NCBI GenBank assembly: GCA_026122225.1
Contig: JANEZZ010001623.1
Span: 1 to 64,000, forward strand
Origin: Heloderma charlesbogerti
Taxonomy: Eukaryota; Chordata; Lepidosauria; Squamata; Helodermatidae
DNA: 64,000 nt
Direction: 5' to 3'
Numbering within the stretch: the first letter of the stretch is position 1; each line of letters starts with the position of its first letter. Of this stretch, positions 33,832-46,592 are shown piece by piece. Position numbers and translations under genes: made by a program. Below the pieces are notes generated by a model that was not told the origin of the DNA, searched no databases, and saw only the letters and a program-made list of their open reading frames with translations.

Positions 33832-36140
33832 CAGTGCCAGCAGTGGCTCAGCACCACCAGAAAAGAAGCTCAAGGAGTACAGCATCACTCTTGCCTGCAA
33901 AGATCACTGGTTTTACAGCATTCAGTGCCATCACCTGCAAAGCATTTATCATGGTAGTGGTTTCTAGGAGCTCAAGGGAAAATGGGAAAGCCTTCATTGC
34001 TACATCTTCTCTTTTTCCATCACCGCCCCAGTACTCTGTAACAGAGGAGAGCGTGGCATTCCCCTCTTCGCACTGCCACCGCCACCGATCAGACTGCAAG
34101 GCCATTTTGAGCGGACTATGGAAAATGGATTTTAGATGGCATGTAAAAGAGAAATGTATCCCCAGGTTAGGATGTTATGGCTGAGGAGCCTATGAATGTT
34201 GTAGATGCAGAACAAAAGCACACTGAGCCATTGAAGGCCAGTCAAATGAGTGGGAGTTTAACAGACACTAAAACATTTAAGTCCATTTGAAATCCATTTC
34301 TATGGGATTTAAGCACGCCGAACTCTGGACTGTAACCACTATTTTTTCTTTATCTCTTTTTATTTTTTGGTGGGGGGAGGGGGCACCATAAAGACAACAT
34401 GGCCAAGAGGCAGCAAATCTATATTTAGCTAGTGTACCTTCCTTCAGCTTCTTTTACAGATTGTCTGTCTTGCCTTTCTAGAAATATAATTCCTCCTCAA
34501 GTGTGTATAAGGGTATCCTCCTCCTGTGCAAGTCCTCTTCAAATTAATAGGGGCTGTACACAACCATGTCAGTATCAATGGTAGATGTCACTGTTTGTTT
34601 TGTATCAATACAGTTTACACTGAATGATCACCATGCTATTTGTGGCTATATTAACAAAGCCAACAAGAAAGGGAATTAATTGTAATTAGGTTCAGTAATA
34701 TTTATTGAACTAATGACTAAGGAATTCTTATTTAGTGTCAGTAACAGTATCAGCTCATGCTTTGTGTAAGACATGTTATGGAAACCCTATTGCCTGTTCT
34801 TTTGTAGCAAATGTCTTGCACAAAGTTGTAATCTGTGAAGTATTTCTCTCTGAGTGTAAGTTGTGTAATTTAATTTTGTGGGTGTTTGTGGATGTTTTTT
34901 CAAAATTGTTCCAAATAGCCAGTTGTACAACAAGCCAGTGGCACAGATGTCTGTAAAATTATCTAGTTTGCAGAAGAAAATTGCACGTGGATTCTGTTGA
35001 GGAAAAAACTGTTGGGAGAAATGAGGCATCCTTTCCTAAACTACTTTAAATTTGTGTAGCTTGGCAATCATACATTTGGGGACTCCAGCACAATCTATTG
35101 AACTGAAATGGAAGTTACACAAAGGCACACCTTGGAATGAACTCCAGTTTGATCAATTGGGTTTACACTGGCAAACTTTCCTATGAATTGTGCTTTGTAT
35201 CTTGTGTGATACAAGACAATTTGGCAGTGTTACTTAAAATGGAAAAAGTGGAGAAATATTTGTGGTTTATCCATTGCTTTATGGAGACTGCTGATAAATA
35301 CTATTTCTCTTTGCAGTTGGTTACTAAAATTACTTTATTTTTGCACTGATATATGACGATCTCATTCTTGCTGTTTCATTAAATAGGTGTAGTATCGTAC
35401 TTTTCTGATACACCTTCAGTTATTCTCTGTCTCCTCCCACTTCTGAATCATATTTGCACATGTTCTTCCTTACAGCTTTTTCCAGACAACAAAATAGGGT
35501 TGCAGTTATGTTCATACTCACTTGGGAGTAGTCCCATTGAACCCAGTGGGACTTATGTCTGAGTAAACACACATAATATCAGGCTATAAGCTGCACTTTT
35601 TATATTAGTGCTATACTCATACAATGAAGGCTCCAGAGTGGTAGTACTGTATCCTGTCCCCAGATAATGGAAGAGGCTGGGATTAAGGGACTGGATGCTC
35701 TGCTGCAGTGGAGAGAGACTCATTCTCATTCTTTAGAGGACATAGGTACTCGTGCATTTGAGAGGAGGAGCACACAGCTTGCAGTGAGATTTCTTTTTAA
35801 TGATCAAACAAGCCCACTCCCACATTTGAGCGCTCAGTGTCCTGAAACTTTTTTTAAATTTTGAGGAATTGGTACAAGGCTTGGTGTGGAGGATTTGTGA
35901 TGTTCATCACCAGTGATGTCAAGAACTATCCATGAGATGCCTATGGTGCTTTTGCGGCCACATGGCACACAACAGCATTCACAATTGCATTGGATGTGGT
36001 ATCAAGGATGGAAGGCGTTGCATTTCTCAGTAACAAGATATTGTGGTTCGAGTGCTAGGAAATGGTGATATTCACACAAACCTTGGAATGATGTCTGGAG
36101 TTCACCCAAAGGATGAGTAACAACTGCAGAGTTATTATAC
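33832..36140. other. No gene seen; possible ATP9A 3' UTR continuation
   Basis: Short open frames only, none with a recognisable domain. At about 35515-35575 there is a cccattgaacccagtgggac dyad belonging to a common small repeat, also seen near 24312-24387. Otherwise the stretch is poor in repeats. Confidence 0.45.
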
Positions 36141-36146
36141 TAGGGC

Positions 36147-36285
36147 CGGGATAGGCAACCTGGAGCCTCCAGATGTTTGAACTATAACTCCCATCAGCCC
36201 CAGTCAGCATGGTCAATGGTCAGGGATGATGGGACTTAAAGTCCAAACTATCTGAAGGCCACAGAGTTCTCTATCCCTGCTCTAG
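36147..36285. mobile_element. Palindromic MITE, 'ccaacctggtg...' family
   Basis: The arms aggcaacctggagcctccag and the complement near tggaggccacag-type sequence are inverted around cagtcagcatggtcaatgg. It is more diverged than the palindrome-arm copies. Confidence 0.65.
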
Positions 36286-38485
36286 GAGGAACAATTGTGG
36301 GAAGAGCCTTGAGCTGACTACATTGATCCTTACCAGCTTACCCAGTTGCCCTTCATTCATGTTGAGGCATTCATGTCATACCTCTTGCATTGGGCCTGGT
36401 GGGAAGATGGTTGTATGACATGAAGAGCAAAAATGCCCATTGACGATCTTTCATCCAACATCTATTGAAGATTTTACAGATCTTTTGACATTTATTAACC
36501 AATATGGAATCTCCTTTTTGAACATGTACACAAAGCTTTTCATAAGCAGAGAATTATTTCAATACAGGTCTTAAAACACTCATTTTCTATATTTAGCCTA
36601 TGGGGACTACCCGGTGTCTGCCTCTTCCCCTCTGATTCCTTTCCCCATCACCCTCCTGCTCCTAATGGCAATTCATGCCATTATCTCTGAAGCCAGGTTT
36701 CCTTCGGATACGTACATAACGCATGAGCATTATGCATTGGTGCATAATGCATACAAAACTTAAGGAAATATAGCTGAGTCTTCAGCTCCAGCAGTTACCA
36801 TGAGCGCTAGATGTATTGGAACCAATAATGGCCCAGTAGTAGAGGCCAGATGGTGGAGTTGGCCTGCCCAGCAATTTAAATATCACATTGTTAGAGCTCA
36901 TTAGAAACAGCATGTGATAATCTTTCCAAGACAGGACACAGGCAGGGGTATCGCCCAAAGTAAAAACTCTCCTTACTTATGGAAAGCTAAGATATTAGAT
37001 AGAAAGGTTGGAAACTAATCTCTCTAAGGTGCTAGCTTTTCACTACATAATAATAATCCCCATTCCTGGACATTCTGAATGGAACCAAATTGGCTATACC
37101 AATTTTTTCCTTAACATTTGAATATTCCAAAGCTTTTGTCAACTGTGATCAAGTTGGTTACTGTCACCTAATAACGTATGTATTTCCATGCCTTTGGATG
37201 TGGAGCAGAACCACCCCACCTTTACCTCCCTCTGTTAGGGGAAATGAATAATCTTGTCAAACTCTGTGATGCTGATGTTTTGTACTTGTCCTCTTAATTG
37301 AGATGTGCATATTCTTGATGCAAGAGAAATATAAATGCAAATTAATTGTCATGTGCAGTTCTGTGTTGCAGATGTGTAAGAACTTTTAAAAAGGGAATGG
37401 TATAAAAACAGGTTAAAAATAAATTTTATGCAACTTCCTATCTAATTCTTGACCTGAGAGGTGTGAGCTGATGTCTTCTTGATCAAATCTTAAAACTTCT
37501 TTATGACTAGTGAGAATATATTATTTAATATATTCCGCTGCTACGGTTACTGTTTAACATGGGTTTAGTGCCAACAGAAGGCAAGCTGCTGTTGCGTTTA
37601 TGAACAAGAGTTTCCTGCCAAAGGGTTTACAACCTGCAATAGGTGGACTATGGATACACTTGAGGGAGGGATAATTTAGAGATTGGCAAATAGGTAGTAA
37701 GGCTGAGAGAATTACCAAGTGCAGGCTCAGTCAAGATGAAACTAGTAGGGTTCAGGATACAATCTTCCATTGCAGTTGGCTTTCCACACTTTGGAGCATA
37801 TAGCCCCTGTTTTATGTATATATCCCATCCATACGGGTGGCATTATATAGCCATGTGAGTGGAAAAAGTTAAATTCACTTGAGCGCACCTTTTTAAAAAA
37901 TTCAAACCTGTTCAATCTTGTTTTTAATCCAATTTGTTCTAAAGCACTTTTATAAATCAAAACACTGTTCCACATTTACTTCAGGAGCTTTATAAAAATG
38001 TTTTAAAATGTTAACTGTTTTAGCACAAATGTAGCTCAAAGATGGCTAAAATGGTGGTGATATGGAGGCAGTTGGGTCTTTTTTCTTAATCAGTTTTTAA
38101 CTAGTGCCATTGAACTAGGGATGTGGGAGAAATTAGTTCAGTTTGTCTTTTAATGCAAACGTACCTAATTTCACCCATTCAAACCACTATGTGAACCAAA
38201 ATTCAGTTATCTGTCAAAACTTATACGTCTTTTGAATTTTACGATGGAGTTCTCCAATTTAAAAAAAAGTGAATTTGGGGAAAACAGCATTCAAAAATAT
38301 TAGGAATACTGCTTGAAAAAAATATGTATATTAGGCAAAAGTGCATGCATTAGGAGAAATGTGCACAAAAATTCTAATGAATTTTCATGCAAACTTTTTA
38401 AAAAAAATTCTCAGAGTTTGAGAGGAACCAAACTGTAGAAACTCTCAAAGTCTGAGGCAAACCAACCTTAAGACTGGAAAAATGA
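36286..38485. other. Intergenic, nothing recognised
   Basis: AT-rich sequence without a convincing frame or well-bounded repeat. An aataaa at about 37420 could serve polyadenylation of a very long ATP9A 3' UTR, but this is speculative. Confidence 0.4.
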
Positions 38486-39780
38486 AAATCGGAGAATCAT
38501 AGAACCATAGAATAGTAGAGTTGGAAAGGGCCTACAAGGCCATTGAGTCCAACCCCCTGCTCAATGCAGGAATCCAAGTCAGAGCATCCCTGACAAATGG
38601 CTGTCCAGCCTCGTCTTGAAGGCCTGCAGTGTGGGAGAGCCCACCACCTCCCCAGGTAATTGGTTCCATTGTCGTATTGCTCTGACACTCGGGAAGTTTT
38701 TCCTGATGTTCAGCTGGAATCTGGCTTCCTGTAACTTGAGCCCATTATTCTGTGTCCTGCACTCTGGGATGATCAAGAAGAGATCCTGGCCTTCTTCTCT
38801 GTGACAACCTTTCAAGTACTTGAAGAGTGCTATCATATCTCCCCTCAGTCTTCTCTTCTCAAGGCTAAACATGCCCAGTTCTTTCAGTCTCTCTTCAAAG
38901 GGCTTTGTTTCCAGTCCCCTGATCATCTTTGTTGCCCTCCTCTGAACTCCTCTCCAGTTTGTCTGCATCCTTCTTAAAGTGTGGTGCCCAGAATTGGACA
39001 CAGTACTCCAGATGAGGCCTAACCAGTGCTGAGTAGAGGGGAACTAGTACTTCCCAGGATTTGGAAGCGATGCTTCTATGAATGCAGCCCAAAAGAGCAT
39101 TGGCCTTTTTTGCAGCCACATCACATTGTTGGCTCATATTCAACTTGTGATCGACAACAATTCCAAGATCCTTCTCGCTCATAGTGTGGTTGAGCCACGT
39201 ATCCCCCATCTTGTAACTGTGCATTTGGTTTCTTTTTCCTAGGTGCAGAACTTGGCATTTGTCCCTATTAAATGCCATTCTGTTGTTTTCTGCCCAGTGC
39301 TCCAGTCTATCCAGATCACTTTGAATTTTGTTTCTGTCTTCCAAAGTATTAGCTATCCCTCCCAATTTTGTGTCATCTGCAAATTTGATCAGCATTCCCT
39401 GCACCTCCTCCTCCAAATCATTAATAAAAATGTTGAAGAGCACTGGGCCCAGGACTGAGCCCTGCGGTACCCCACTCATTACTTCTCCCCAGCTTGAGAA
39501 GGTCCCATTGATAAGCACACTTTGAGTCTGATTCTGTAGCCAACTGTGGATCCACCGGATCGTTGTTTCATCTAGCCCACTTCGAGCTAGTTTGCTCATC
39601 AGGATATCATGGGGCACTTTGTTGAAAGCTTTGCTGAAGTCGAGGTATATGATGTCTACAGCATTCCCACGGTCTACAAGGGAGGTTACTTGATCAAAAA
39701 ATGAGATCAGATTTGTCTGGCAGGACTTGTTTTTGACAAATCCAAAAGAATGACTGAAATTGATAGATTTGTTGATCCCT
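38486..39780 (-). mobile_element. CR1 LINE, 5'-truncated
   Basis: On -, the frame from about 39750 reads IIYLDFSKAFNKVPHDIL, then [19 protein letters not shown] and the catalytic box IKFADDTKLGG. This is the CR1 reverse transcriptase core. The 39617-38895 frame shifts near 38950 into the 39001-38579 frame, which carries [19 protein letters not shown] and [20 protein letters not shown]. The 3' end at 38486-38520 has the attctatggttctatgatt repeat typical of CR1. The endonuclease and N-terminus are missing and the shift inactivates it. Confidence 0.92.
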
Positions 39781-40282
39781 AGCTATAATGCGCACTCATT
39801 AAGTGCCATTGCACTATTTTAAAAGGTAGCCAAAGTGTTCTAGCACCAATTAAAAATGTATTTAAAAATGGCACCAACCAGAAAAGGGGATAATGAAGGT
39901 GTGCCAAAGTGGTGATAGGTTCACCTGCCCAGTGCATCCCTGCACATGCCTCTTGACAAAGATGGAAGAGTAGCGCTAAGGCTATCTGTGTGGATTGTAC
40001 TTCTTTTCCAATCTTTCAACAAGAAAAAATGCTGGATTTTCTGTGGTCTAAAAAAATATGGAAGGAGCATAGGGAAAGCACAGGAGGATATGTAGATGCC
40101 CCATAAAAAGTGCATGAATGATGAATTGCCCTTGAGTGGTGGCTTAATCACACAAAGGAAGACGGTTTTCTATCATGGAGAGCAGCACAGAAGGAGGCAG
40201 ACAGAAGTGGCAGAATCAAAATAAAAGCAGAAAGATAAACTTTTGCAAAAGGAGCAAGAAAAGATGGAAGAAGTGGACACAC

Positions 40283-40495
40283 AGGGTGCTTCCAGATGGA
40301 AAACTAGTGCTCCCAGTCAGGAGGCTTTGCACAGCTATTCTGTCTTTTCCTCCTTAATGGATGTTTTTATGATAAGAAAAAAAGATGGAAGAAGTGGTGG
40401 GAAACACAAGAGGGTTGCAAACTGATGATGTCATCTGTAAAATTCTGTGAATGAGGTAGGGCGGCGGCACAGTAAAAGCCATCTGGAAGGACCCT
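40283..40495. mobile_element. MITE with AGGGTGCTTCCAGATGG termini (213 bp)
   Basis: The inverted ends agggtgcttccagatgg and ccatctggaaggaccct match at 16 of 17 bases. Internal homology links it to 2093-2302, 27540-27749 and a partial copy at about 50990-51075. Confidence 0.75.
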
Positions 40496-40682
40496 CAGTT
40501 CACATAGCACTGTTTTCCACACACAAGCAGTCCACACCTATGGTGAGTTATATCTACGCTTGTGGGTCACACAGGAAAAAACAAATAGTGTGAACTAACC
40601 ATCTTAAAATGTGTGAAATGGAATTTGACTGTTGTAGTTTGCTTTCTTGGAGCAAAGCTCAACTTCTACTTCACACTTTGCA

Positions 40683-41165
40683 TTTTTATTTATTTATTCA
40701 TTTCATTTCTATACCGCCCAATAGCTGAAGCTCTCTGGGAGGTTCACTAAAATTAAACCCAAAAAGCACAGGATGAAACAATATAAAATATAAAACCATG
40801 AAAACCACAAAATAACAATACAACCAGAATAAAACCTAGCACCAATGCAGAGATTTAAAACACAGATTTAAAACATCAGAGCTAAAAGACTAGGAAGCTA
40901 AAATGCCTAGGAGAATAAAAAGGTCTTCACCTGGCACCAGAAGGAATACAACGTAGGTGTCAGGTGAACCTCTCTAGGAAGCTCATTTCACAGCCGGGGT
41001 GCCACAGCAGAAAAGGCCCTCTTCCTGGTAGCCACCCACTTCACTTCCTTTGGCAGGGGCTCACAGAAAAGGGCCGCTGAGGATGAGTGTAGGGTCTGGG
41101 CAGATACATTTTGGGAGGAGGTGATCCTTCAGGTAACCTGCAAAGTGACTGAACCAAGGACTTGC
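40683..41165 (-). mobile_element. L2-like LINE 3' tail
   Basis: The left end is (tttat)n and tttctataccgcccaatagc, the reverse complement of the L2-type terminal block. The body includes cagcagaaaaggccctcttc, the tail motif also seen at 62400-62440. Confidence 0.75.
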
Positions 41166-41674
41166 AAGCACATCCAGCTACCGGCTACTTCTTGAATGTA
41201 TAGCTGGGGTCAAATCTAGCTTTTCTGCATTAAAAAAATGCCCCCACCCCAGCCGTTATTCTTGTTTACAAGCAAAGAACAAATGAGCTGGGCCTTCCTG
41301 TGCCAACCACGAACAGCTGCCTGCCAGGCTCACAGCTATCTCTTACAGGCAACAAAAAGGTGGTTGAGCTTGTAACAAATGTTATAAAGGGCGTGTATTG
41401 CCATAACAACATCTTCATATATATGTGTGTTTGCCCTTAATATATTAGAGATTCATTTCCCTGGTAAATTGCTATAGTGTGCAGTGCAAACAGATCCTGC
41501 AAGATTTGCCCACTAGGTGGAACTTGAGTATTGATGAAGGCTGTCTCAACTCTGTGTTTTCTAGAACCAGTTAGTCCCAGAGTACCCAACTGTCCCAAAG
41601 TTACATACCATCAGTAGAAATTACAATTTCAGCTACATTTGCTTCAAGGGCTGCTGTAACTCATGTGATGGGAC

Positions 41675-41840
41675 AAGTGCTTTGGGTGCATGTGGCCTCA
41701 GGTTCAGTTCTTGTACAGCCAATTAAAAAGGTCTCAGCAGAGATGGGGAATTCTGTGCCTGAGAAGTGGAAGAGCTATTGCTAGTCAAGTACTAGACTAG
41801 ATGGACCAGTTATCTGATTCGGTGTATGAGGCACCTTCAA
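41675..41840 (+). mobile_element. tRNA-type SINE, degraded
   Basis: A B-box-like ctcaggttcagttcttgta is followed by actagactagatggaccag and a gaggcaccttcaaa tail, the order seen at 62165-62378. Confidence 0.6.
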
Positions 41841-41949
41841 ATAAGTCATTAGGATCCAAGGCATTATTTCCATGTCTCCCTTTCCCCCTGTTAACTGCAT
41901 TTGTTCTGCCCATTGCCTTGGTTTTTCTCCCTCTCTTACAATACTAGAA

Positions 41950-42333
41950 TCCAGGGTCATCTCATAAAGCTGATTGGTGAGAGATTCAGGACAGATAAAA
42001 GGAAGTATTTCTTCTCAGAGCACATAGTTAAACTATAGAATTCACTTCCACAAGAGGTAGTGATGGCCACCAGTTTGGATGGCTTTAGAAGGGGACTGGA
42101 CAAATTCATGGAGGAGAAGGCTATCAATGGCTACAAGTCCTGATGGCTATATGCTGCCTCCAGTATCAGAGGCAGTATGCTCAGTTGCTGGGGAACATGG
42201 GCAGGAGGCTGCTGTTGCACTCATGTCCTGCTTGTGGGTTTCCCATGGGCAGCTAGTTGGCCACTGTGTGAACAGAATGTTGGACTAGATGGACCCTTGG
42301 TCTGATCCTGCATGGCTCTTCTTATGTCCTTAT
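41950..42333 (+). mobile_element. LINE-derived 3' fragment, uninterrupted copy
   Basis: It encodes GERFRTDKRKYFFSEHIVKL with a stop, then a DGFRRGLDKFMEEKA-type segment, and ends ggactagatggacccttggt and cttcttatgtcctta. This copy shows the family without the MITE that interrupts 19857-20917. Confidence 0.7.
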
Positions 42334-42435
42334 ATTGCAATATTAATGTCTAATCTTCACCTGCTGTGCAATTGCATACTTGCACTGGAGAGGAAAGGGG
42401 ATGTGTTTCAATGGTGCATTCTGGTTAGTATGTTT

Positions 42436-43205
42436 AATTTTTTGCTTAAAGTTTTTATATCCTGCCCTTCAAAAATATTTTTTCCAGGGTGCCTTTGCAA
42501 CACACATACACGCACACATGCAATAAAAGTACAAGAATATCAAAACTAAGAACAGATAAACAGCATATAAAAGCAGCATGAAACCAATTTTATTAAGGAC
42601 TACAATTGCATAAAAGCCTGAGAATGTATTTCTTTTTAAAGTTTTCACTTGGTGCCAAAAAGAAAAAAAAATAGGCACCAAGTAAACTTTCTTGGAGAGT
42701 ATTCCATGGTCAGGGAATCACCACTGAGAAGGCCCTACCACTAAGACTTGCTCCAGGCAAGTGTGCATAGGATTGCAGCCTTTTTGCTTAATTTATGTTT
42801 TAATGGTTTGAGGTTTTGTTTTTAAAAATGGATAGGGCGCCTTTCAGTGTAACAGTTCTCAAGGCAAACAACCAAAATAAAATTCAAGCAACATCAACAT
42901 AGATGAAAAACAAACAGAGCAGCCCCTTCTAACAAAGCAGGCCTGTTAGCGTTAAGTATACAAAGTATGTTTAAAATAAGCTGTTCTTTAAAGCCCATTT
43001 AAAAGAACTAATGGTCAATATGGCATATTTTGCTGGACAATTGCTTCCAATTTTGCTTCCAAAATTTAGGGGGCACCAAGAATCCTCTTTCTGCAGTGGC
43101 TTCTAACATGGTAGATCTTAAAGAGTGGAAGAGCACATATGTAAGAAGATATTTCCTCATGTATCTTGGGCCCAGCCCATAAAGGGCTTTAAAGGTAAGC
43201 ACCAT
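42436..43205 (-). mobile_element. L2-like LINE tails, two adjacent degraded pieces
   Basis: 42436-42745 ends with the ggaatcaccactgagaaggccctac block. 42820-43205 encodes on - FKALYGLGPRYMRKYLL, a degraded LINE C-terminal region, and runs into an A-rich tail. Both are non-functional. Confidence 0.55.
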
Positions 43206-43267
43206 AACTTGGACTGGTAACCAGTGAGGCTCATGCAGGAATAGCGTGAATTGATATGCCTTCTACA

Positions 43268-43826
43268 GCTAAGGGATGTGCAAGAATTGGTTTTGGGTTC
43301 ATTACACTGTTTGTTTTTATTATGAAAGACCTCATTCATATCAGTAGTAATTAAACCATGCTTGTTTCTGTAGTTGTTCATTAAAATTATATTTGGTTTG
43401 TTCTGTTGGTTGGTGGTGGTGTTCTCTCTTCTAGCGGATGGTAGTTTGGTTTTGTGTTTTGCCACCGCCTGTGGTGACAGAACTAGTAGAGCTGATTTTG
43501 GTGACGGTCTCCCAGTGGCTGCCATTTTATTTTCCCAGAATGGCCCAGACACTGCATAATTCTGAGGGGGAAACAGGAGCCACTGCCATCCAAAATGGTG
43601 CGAAGTCCACGGCATTCCGGAAAATAAAATGGCTGCCAAAGCAGCAGGTTCTCTGCTCACCAGAGAAACGTAAACTCACCACCACTACTGAGTGACAACT
43701 AGGATAACAGAAAAGAAATCCATTCATTTCTCATGGCATTTGTTTTGGAACAAATTGAAATTGAACTGAATGGGTCCCATTGATTCCATTTTTCATTTGT
43801 TCCAAAATAAATACACACCCCTATAG
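43268..43826. mobile_element. hAT-type MITE
   Basis: It begins agggatgtgcaag and ends atacacacccct. Flanks tacagctaa and tatagctaa look like an 8-9 base target duplication with one mismatch. The interior has inverted gtggtggt-type and aaatggctgcca-type blocks (43515-43640) and no element-wide frame. Confidence 0.6.
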
Positions 43827-43861
43827 CTAACACTAGAAATTAATCTGTCTTATTCTCTAAA

Positions 43862-44180
43862 GTTTATACTGAGTCAGACCATTGGTCTGTCTAACCCAAT
43901 AAGTGCTTTCCCCAACCTAGTGTCCTCCAGATGTTTTGGACTACAACTCCCAGGATGCCTGACCATTGGCCATGCTGGCTGGGGCTGATGGAAGGTGAAG
44001 CCCACAATATCTGGAGATCACCAGGTTGATGAAGGTTAGCTAACTCCGACAGCAACTCAGCAATGTCTCAGGCAGAAGCTTTTTGTAGGTCTGTTAGCCG
44101 AGTTTCTTCTTAAACAGATGCCAGAGATGGAACGTGAAAAACAATTCATGCATTCCACGTACCACTAAGCTACAATCACT
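43862..44180 (-). mobile_element. tRNA-type SINE split by a palindromic MITE
   Basis: The SINE 3' block (tgagtcagaccattggtctg) is separated from its remaining body (gacagcaactcagcaatgtc, then ccactaagctac) by a MITE at 43904-44036. Confidence 0.65.
43904..44036. mobile_element. Palindromic MITE nested in a SINE
   Basis: Same family as 36147-36285. The arms tccccaacctagtgtcctcc and the complement of ggagatcaccaggttgatga are inverted around ccattggccatgctggct. Confidence 0.7.
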
Positions 44181-46592
44181 TCTCTTTCACAAATTATTCA
44201 CAACCTTTCAAGATTTCAGCAGTCTTTCCAGAACAAGAACATTTCCAAAATTAGTTTTTCATTGCCTATTTTTTCCTGTGATACCTGTAACTATTGCAAA
44301 TATTGACTAGGCAGATTATTCGATATTTGAGTCCTTTGAGACAAGAGGAACAGTTTTCATTATTACAACAAAGCCTTTTCCTCCAAATGTTCCTAATTTC
44401 CCATTTTTAAATGGGTTACATAAGTTCTGTGTAGTGGGCCATCATTATAAAAAGCTGTCCTGAATTAATGGTGAAATGTAATTAAAAACTAGAAATAGCT
44501 TTGGAAAGACATGGGGCATTTCTGCAATAGTTTTTCACACAAACATTGCATAATGCTAAAAATGTCACAGATTTCCATTGAGTTTAATTTAATTCTTCAT
44601 GTGGCTGTGGGTGTACAAGAAGTTTTTAAACATTGCAGGAGCTGGCAGAGTTTGGGAGCTCATGCATGGTGGGTTAAATTTCCAGTTTTAAGCTTTACAA
44701 AAGAATGCTTCTACCCTTAATTCTCCCCCATGCATCTTCCAATAAACTGTGCCTTTGCTCTGAGCGCCATATTTGAATTGTTGCTATCTGATATATTTTA
44801 ATTTCTCTGGACTTCTCCTTTATGCATAACAGGAAGGCACATGGTGCAACAACATATTGCTAACCATAAAGGGATACCACAAAAAATGGTATCCCACCCC
44901 CCACTCTCAGGTGGAGTTCTCTTCTTCTCCCTGTAATGTGTAGCAACAATTACTTCTGTCCTGTTCTTACTACATTGCACATTTCTCCACCCCTGTCAAA
45001 AGTAGCCAATGAAGTGGTCTAAGGAAACGGGTGTCCAATATACACACTCTCCCCTGTGGTTATTGATATCCCAACATTGGTACAAGTTCTGGGAGAAAGG
45101 GGGAGTTTTTGAGAGTGAGGATACTGTTTCTGTTTGCATCCCTATTTCATTGACATGATGTAGTACCTTAGAGCTTCTCTATATGAGCAATTTATTGCAC
45201 GCTCTTGATTAGTCACTCACGGAAGTTAGTGGGTCCTTTACACGACATCGTCAACTTCCAGAACATCTCCCACACTTTTCCCCATTTATTCCACTTTCAA
45301 AAAGACTGGAGATAATGCAAAAAGGGACATTATTCCAATCTATCAGCTATGTGAAATGCCTGTGTAGTGCTATAATGTGCTATAATGACAGCACCATCTA
45401 GTGGCTGTAAACTGAAACACTCAGAAACATAAAGAACTTGCAGAGGACAGACCTTCCTCAGTTCAAACCACATGTCCGCTATGTAAAGGAGCCCATTGTA
45501 ATCCCACAAAGAAACCAAAATCAGAAAACCTTGGTAAGGATGTGGAGGTGAGGGGTGCAGTTGCTTAATGTAGAGAAGTTCTTAGTTCAACTTGACTGGG
45601 CTATCTAGAAGTATTTCTGCTGTATATACCTTACTGAGATGCACCTTGATATGCCAGTTGTGACACAGCCTGGTCTGATTTACCCTCAGAGGGGGAGCAA
45701 TGCTGATCTACAGATTGTCCTGACTGGAGACAGAGAGTGGACCTGATGGTATTTCCACCCCCACTCCCACCCAAGCTCTTTCAGAATATAGTGCTGTTCT
45801 AAAGGGTTCACACAATGAGGGGAGAGCAAGGAGGCACTCACTGGCCCTAGCCCCTCTGATACATTCCCATTGTCTGACCCTGCTGCCCTCCATGTGTTAG
45901 AAGGTGAAGGCCTGCTGTTCTTGTGTAGGCTGCCTGTGTGATTCAGCACCCTGATCAGGCAGGGTTCTAAATCACTTGGGGAGCCTCCAACTTGTGGAGA
46001 GGAACCAGCATGGCCAGCTAGTACATCCCCAGTCTTCTCTCATGTGCTTCTAATCGTGTGAGGCCTTTAACATCTAAATCAAACATATGATTCTACTGAT
46101 ATATGGTAGTGCTGTGCCAAACATTTCTTGCACATTTTTTTTTACCATTCTCATTCAATTTGGTAGGGGAGAAAATGCTTTTGAAAAATTCGAAGAAGAA
46201 ATTCTCATGGGTTGCTTTTGGGTTTCTTGTGCTTACCTCACTTCGGAGGTGGCCAAGGAGTGTGCATGAGTGTCCTGACTTTCATTGTACACAATCATCT
46301 CTCTGGCTGTCTGGCAGCCTGTAGCCTCCTCAGCTTCCTGCACTTCAATTAAGGCTCAGGGAAAGATATCAAGAGGTAATTCCTCCCATAGGGCTTTTTC
46401 AGATCAGGAAGCGCAGGCAGCCTGGGAGGTTGCAGAGCAGTGTAGAGATGTGTAAGAGAAAGGAAAAACACACACATCACCCTCAGCCACCTCAGAGCGA
46501 TTAGGTAAACTCAAAAACAAATTAGAAAATGCCCTGAGAATGAGGCCGAACAATGGAAGCGTCTTTCATGGGGGAACAAAACTTAAGAGGAC
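44181..46592. other. Intergenic, nothing recognised
   Basis: Only short frames without domain signals. A cagcaccatctagtggctg block near 45390 resembles a common repeat edge but has no visible partner. Confidence 0.45.

Noticed and set aside
38117..39790. A hAT MITE split by the CR1 insertion (tagggatg at 38117, gatccctag near 39776)
   Set aside because: Flanking bases do not form a target duplication and the internal sequence shows no inverted continuity, so the pairing may be chance.
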